NCBI RefSeq assembly: GCF_001278805.1
Contig: NZ_CP012602.1
Coordinates: 4,127,501 to 4,191,500 of the forward strand
Direction of reading: 5' to 3'
DNA from: Bacillus sp. FJAT-18017
Lineage (GTDB): Bacteria > Bacillota > Bacilli > Bacillales > Cytobacillaceae
Length of the DNA stretch: 64,000 nucleotides
Shown: one piece after another, positions 61,312-64,000 of the stretch
Numbering within the stretch: the stretch's first letter is position 1
How the letters are laid out: every line of letters starts with the position of its first letter
Notes under the pieces: generated by a model
Database searches by the model: none
Seen by the model: only the letters and a program-made list of their open reading frames with translations
What the model was told of the DNA's origin: nothing
Position numbers and translations under genes: made by a program

Positions 61312-62712
61312 GTGAAGGTTCGTTTACGTCCGATTGTAAGTGGGATCAATTTGCCCACAGTAATAAAAACAGCAGTACTTCCGGGTGAGTCAGTCGAACG
61401 ATTATTTATTGCGACCCAGGTTGGAGAAATTTTTTACATAGCAAACGGAAGCTTAAGACCTTTTTTGGATATTCGCACGCGAATTATTAAACTTGGTTTA
61501 TCTGGTGGCTATGATGAACGGGGATTGCTTGGGTTAGCCTTCCACCCCTACTTTAATACCAACGGTCTTTTTTATCTTCATTATTCAGTAGCCGGTACAC
61601 AAGGCCCTGGTGCTCTAGAATCTTATACGCCTAACCCGTGTGATCCAAGGACTTTAAACCTTAGGTGGGAAAATCGAGATACAAACTTTGATCATATTGA
61701 TACAGTTGAAGAATGGGCATTACAACCGAGTGGCCAGCCTCAAAAGCGGCGGACATTATTATCCTTAAGAAGACCATTTTTTAATCATAATGGGGTAAAC
61801 AGCTTAAACTTTTCACCTGAAACTGGAAGGCTTGTTTTTACAAATGGAGATGGCGGTTCTGGCTATGATCCCTTTAATTTAGCCCAGGATGATATCGAAA
61901 TTGCAGGGAAAATAATTGAAATTGATGTTAGTAAAAATACATTTATCCCTAATCCTCCAGTTGTCACACGGTTTAATGAACTTCCCGCCGGGATTCAAGA
62001 GATACTCTCGGTCATTGCCAAAGGGGTTCGTAATATACCAGGCATATCTTTTCAAAGGTATTACAATCAAACCATTAAATATGTAGGAAATGTTGGACAG
62101 GATTTCGCGGAGTCGATTTTTTCTTTCGTCCAGTATAAACCAATACCGGTTACCCAGTTGGTTCAAGCTTTTATATCGAATACCACTCTAAATCAAGAAG
62201 GAGTTGTTAACTTAGGCTGGCGAGGATGGGAGGGTGCTTTCCCTACGCCGATTATAAGGAGCTGCCCTGCAAATCCGACAATTGATGAAAAAACAGTCGC
62301 TTTTTATAATGATGCAGTGAATACCTCAACGAAGCGTCTGCCGCCATTAACGACTTATTTTCATAAAGATTCCCGGCCTGGTAAATTTGCAGGAACCGCT
62401 CTTACAGGAGTCCAAGGCTATATGGGGAGAACAATCCCGGAATTAACCGGAAGTGTTATATTTACCGATTTTGTTAGAAAGCAAGAATCTCAAGCAGCTG
62501 CTAGAGGGGTTTTAGCTTATACGAGGATACGAACTGACGGTAAATTGAATGATTATAGTGTTATAGAAACCGATTATAATTTCGGGTCCCAATCAGCTTA
62601 TTATGTTAGCTTGGGAACGAATCTCAATCAAACCACACTCTATTTAGGGATTTATGGCTCATCGAGAGTAACTGATTTTAACCAAGGTACTGTTTTTGAA
62701 ATTATTCCGTGA
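61312..62712 (+). CDS. PQQ-dependent sugar-dehydrogenase-like protein, no signal peptide
   Basis: 466 residues from GTG 61312 (AAGGGG upstream). Six-bladed-propeller (GSDH/HHIP) features: YDERGLLGLAFHPYFNTNGLFYLHYS, NHNGVNSLNFSPETGRLVFTNGDGG, NLAQDDIEIAGKIIEID and a C-terminal GTVFEI. No signal peptide. Since Bacillus usually makes no PQQ and the enzyme should face outward, the role is unclear. Possibly structural or spore associated. Not part of an operon. Confidence 0.75.
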   Translation: MKVRLRPIVSGINLPTVIKTAVLPGESVERLFIATQVGEIFYIANGSLRPFLDIRTRIIKLGLSGGYDERGLLGLAFHPYFNTNGLFYLHYSVAGTQGPGALESYTPNPCDPRTLNLRWENRDTNFDHIDTVEEWALQPSGQPQKRRTLLSLRRPFFNHNGVNSLNFSPETGRLVFTNGDGGSGYDPFNLAQDDIEIAGKIIEIDVSKNTFIPNPPVVTRFNELPAGIQEILSVIAKGVRNIPGISFQRYYNQTIKYVGNVGQDFAESIFSFVQYKPIPVTQLVQAFISNTTLNQEGVVNLGWRGWEGAFPTPIIRSCPANPTIDEKTVAFYNDAVNTSTKRLPPLTTYFHKDSRPGKFAGTALTGVQGYMGRTIPELTGSVIFTDFVRKQESQAAARGVLAYTRIRTDGKLNDYSVIETDYNFGSQSAYYVSLGTNLNQTTLYLGIYGSSRVTDFNQGTVFEIIP

Positions 62713-62744
62713 TAAAGCAGTAACAATAACCCCTTCCACTCAAC

Positions 62745-62774
62745 GAGGATTAATCTCCTATTGGATTAATCCTC
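62745..62774. terminator. hairpin between convergent genes
   Basis: Perfect 11-bp stem GAGGATTAATC/GATTAATCCTC with an eight-base loop; no strong T-run. Confidence 0.6.
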
Positions 62775-62805
62775 CTGCATCACCTTGCGAATGGCTGACA
62801 ATAAA

Positions 62806-63564
62806 TCAAATCCCTATATCCAACATTTTCGCTGTCACCGCTTCGACTCTGGAATCAATATCCGTGCCGTTAAATTTAGGAAGCTTCAACTCTTTTACAA
62901 TTTTCCCGTCCTGCATAAACAGAATACGATCCGTCCGGGCTGCAACCTTCGCATCGTGAGTTACAAGCATAATCGCAGTACCATCCGCATTGATTTCGGA
63001 AAAAATGTCCATTATTTCATGAGCTGATTTTGAGTTGAGGGCACCGGTTGGCTCGTCGCCGAAGATAATTTTGGGACTGCTCATCAATGCTCTGCATATC
63101 CCTGCACGCTGAAGCTGCCCTCCAGAAACCTGGGTAATATCTCGGGTTTCAAGCTCTGCAATGCCTACCCTTTTTAGAAGCACTCTTGCCTTCTCCGAAA
63201 CTTTTGCGGTGTTTTTTCTGTTTCCCCGCATTGAAGGAAGAATGATGTTGTCGATTATATTAAGATTTTTCAGCATAGTCGGCTGTTGAAAAATAAATCC
63301 CATTTTTGTTCTTCGTAAATCTGAAAGCTCATCCTCCCCGACTGCCGATAAATCCTTGTCGTCAAAAACTACCTTTCCACCATCAATAATGTCAATTCCA
63401 CTTAAAGCAAACATTAACGTCGATTTCCCAGACCCCGAAGGCCCCATAACTGCAACAAACTCACCACTGTTTATTTCAACAGATACTCCCTCTAGAACAT
63501 TTTGACGTTCATCACCCACTCCAAAAGCTTTTACTATTTGATCACCGATAATAATTTTCTCCAT
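62806..63564 (-). CDS. ABC exporter ATPase (MacB/LolD type)
   Basis: 252 residues. Walker A GPSGSGKST at 41-49, Q-loop FIFQQPTM, signature VSGGQLQRAGI, Walker B IIFGDEPTGAL and H-loop LVTHD are all intact. This class works with FtsX-like permeases, often in peptide or antibiotic resistance. The permease gene precedes it by 14 bases. Confidence 0.92.
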   Translation of the reverse strand: MEKIIIGDQIVKAFGVGDERQNVLEGVSVEINSGEFVAVMGPSGSGKSTLMFALSGIDIIDGGKVVFDDKDLSAVGEDELSDLRRTKMGFIFQQPTMLKNLNIIDNIILPSMRGNRKNTAKVSEKARVLLKRVGIAELETRDITQVSGGQLQRAGICRALMSSPKIIFGDEPTGALNSKSAHEIMDIFSEINADGTAIMLVTHDAKVAARTDRILFMQDGKIVKELKLPKFNGTDIDSRVEAVTAKMLDIGI

Positions 63565-63577
63565 CTGGCTGCTCCTC

Positions 63578-64000
63578 CTACTCTTTTATATTTTCGGAAA
63601 TTTTTATGTGTCCCGCGCTCGATGTGCCAATCATAGTTGCAATTAACACTGTTACTATCATCATCAACGGACTTAGCAGATATGACGTAAGAGGATTAAC
63701 CGTGAAATTAAACGTCGACGCTCCAAAAGAAGAGATAAGCGCGCTCGCAAGGACTTCTCCGAGAGTGTTTGCGAGTAGTGTACCTAGAATGATTCCAATA
63801 ATCAGGACGAAAATTGAACGAGAAACATACTGCGTCCTAATATCAGAGTTTGTAAAACCAAGCGCCTTCATTACGGCAATGGAATATCTGTCCTTAGCCA
63901 CAAGCATTTTCATGAACAACAGTGTAACTAGTATCGTAATAATAAGCGCAACAGCAACTGCAGCGTATGAAGCTATTTCGACGGAACTAATTGTCGAGCC
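63578..64000 (-). CDS. FtsX-like ABC permease (5' end beyond window)
   Basis: Frame open to the window edge (140 codons visible). Hydrophobic segment SYAAVAVALIITILVTLLF, then KDRYSIAVMKALGFTNSDIRTQYVSRSIFVLIIGIILGTLLA, the MacB/FtsX C-terminal pattern, and two more membrane helices. Partner of the ATPase downstream. The N-terminal part and any sensor domain are not seen. Confidence 0.88.
   Translation of the reverse strand, partial: GSTISSVEIASYAAVAVALIITILVTLLFMKMLVAKDRYSIAVMKALGFTNSDIRTQYVSRSIFVLIIGIILGTLLANTLGEVLASALISSFGASTFNFTVNPLTSYLLSPLMMIVTVLIATMIGTSSAGHIKISENIKE

Overview
The window looks like a chromosomal segment of a spore-forming Firmicute of the Bacillaceae (Bacillus/Neobacillus/Mesobacillus type). 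The grounds are moderate GC, strong GGAGG-type ribosome binding sites with frequent GTG/TTG starts, spore-coat genes (tgl, three YjcZ-type proteins, a Gly/Tyr repeat coat-like protein), an HPr-kinase paralogue, cre-like sites, WXG100 proteins and intergenic elements typical of that family. The genus is inference; no rRNA or tRNA gene was seen.

Layout. 1-2.0 kb: leftward operon of an ECF sigma factor, a PadR regulator and an FtsW/RodA-like protein (cut by the edge), with an ECF-type promoter. 2-6 kb: small proteins, a WXG100 pair and a YxjI-like protein. 6.2-10.5 kb: frameshifted SDR gene, FabH paralogue, and a GntR regulator next to cidA-cidB. 11-13.3 kb: spore transglutaminase, YjcZ protein, ASCH protein. 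13.5-18.7 kb: GH3 beta-glucosidase, an array of 21-bp iterons, M20 amidohydrolase with the stub of a lost membrane gene, and a thioredoxin-fold lipoprotein with an in-frame TGA at the first position of its CxxC motif. 18.8-26.2 kb: ordinary metabolic genes and a divergent HPr-kinase-like protein. 26.5-37.6 kb: a leftward alpha-glucobiose operon (GH65, ABC binding protein and permeases, YesL-like protein, LacI regulator, beta-phosphoglucomutase, second GH65) headed by three identical operators. 37.7-43.2 kb: two MFS transporters and small membrane or coat genes. 43.3-45.0 kb: IS3-family insertion inside a hairpin that has an uninterrupted relative at 47.7 kb. 45.3-51.7 kb: nitroreductase, SRPBCC-ArsR pair, SH3b-C39 protein, a 53-bp tandem hairpin array, and an MBL hydrolase-TetR operon with twin operators. 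52-57 kb: small proteins and a TAXI-type TRAP operon. 57-64 kb: small membrane proteins, an XRE regulator, a YqzC/YqzD-like pair, a PQQ-sugar-dehydrogenase-like protein and the end of an ABC exporter.

Most notable: the TGA-interrupted redoxin (18170-18682), where TGA replaces the first Cys of CxxC, the frame is otherwise intact, and a short stem-loop with G first in its loop lies where a bacterial SECIS would be expected. This is either a selenoprotein or a very recent nonsense mutation. Other points worth attention are the covarying 130-bp repeats inside the sugar operon, the helically phased 21-bp iterons, the 53-bp hairpin array, the spore transglutaminase lacking one catalytic Glu, and the HPr-kinase paralogue with an altered signature.
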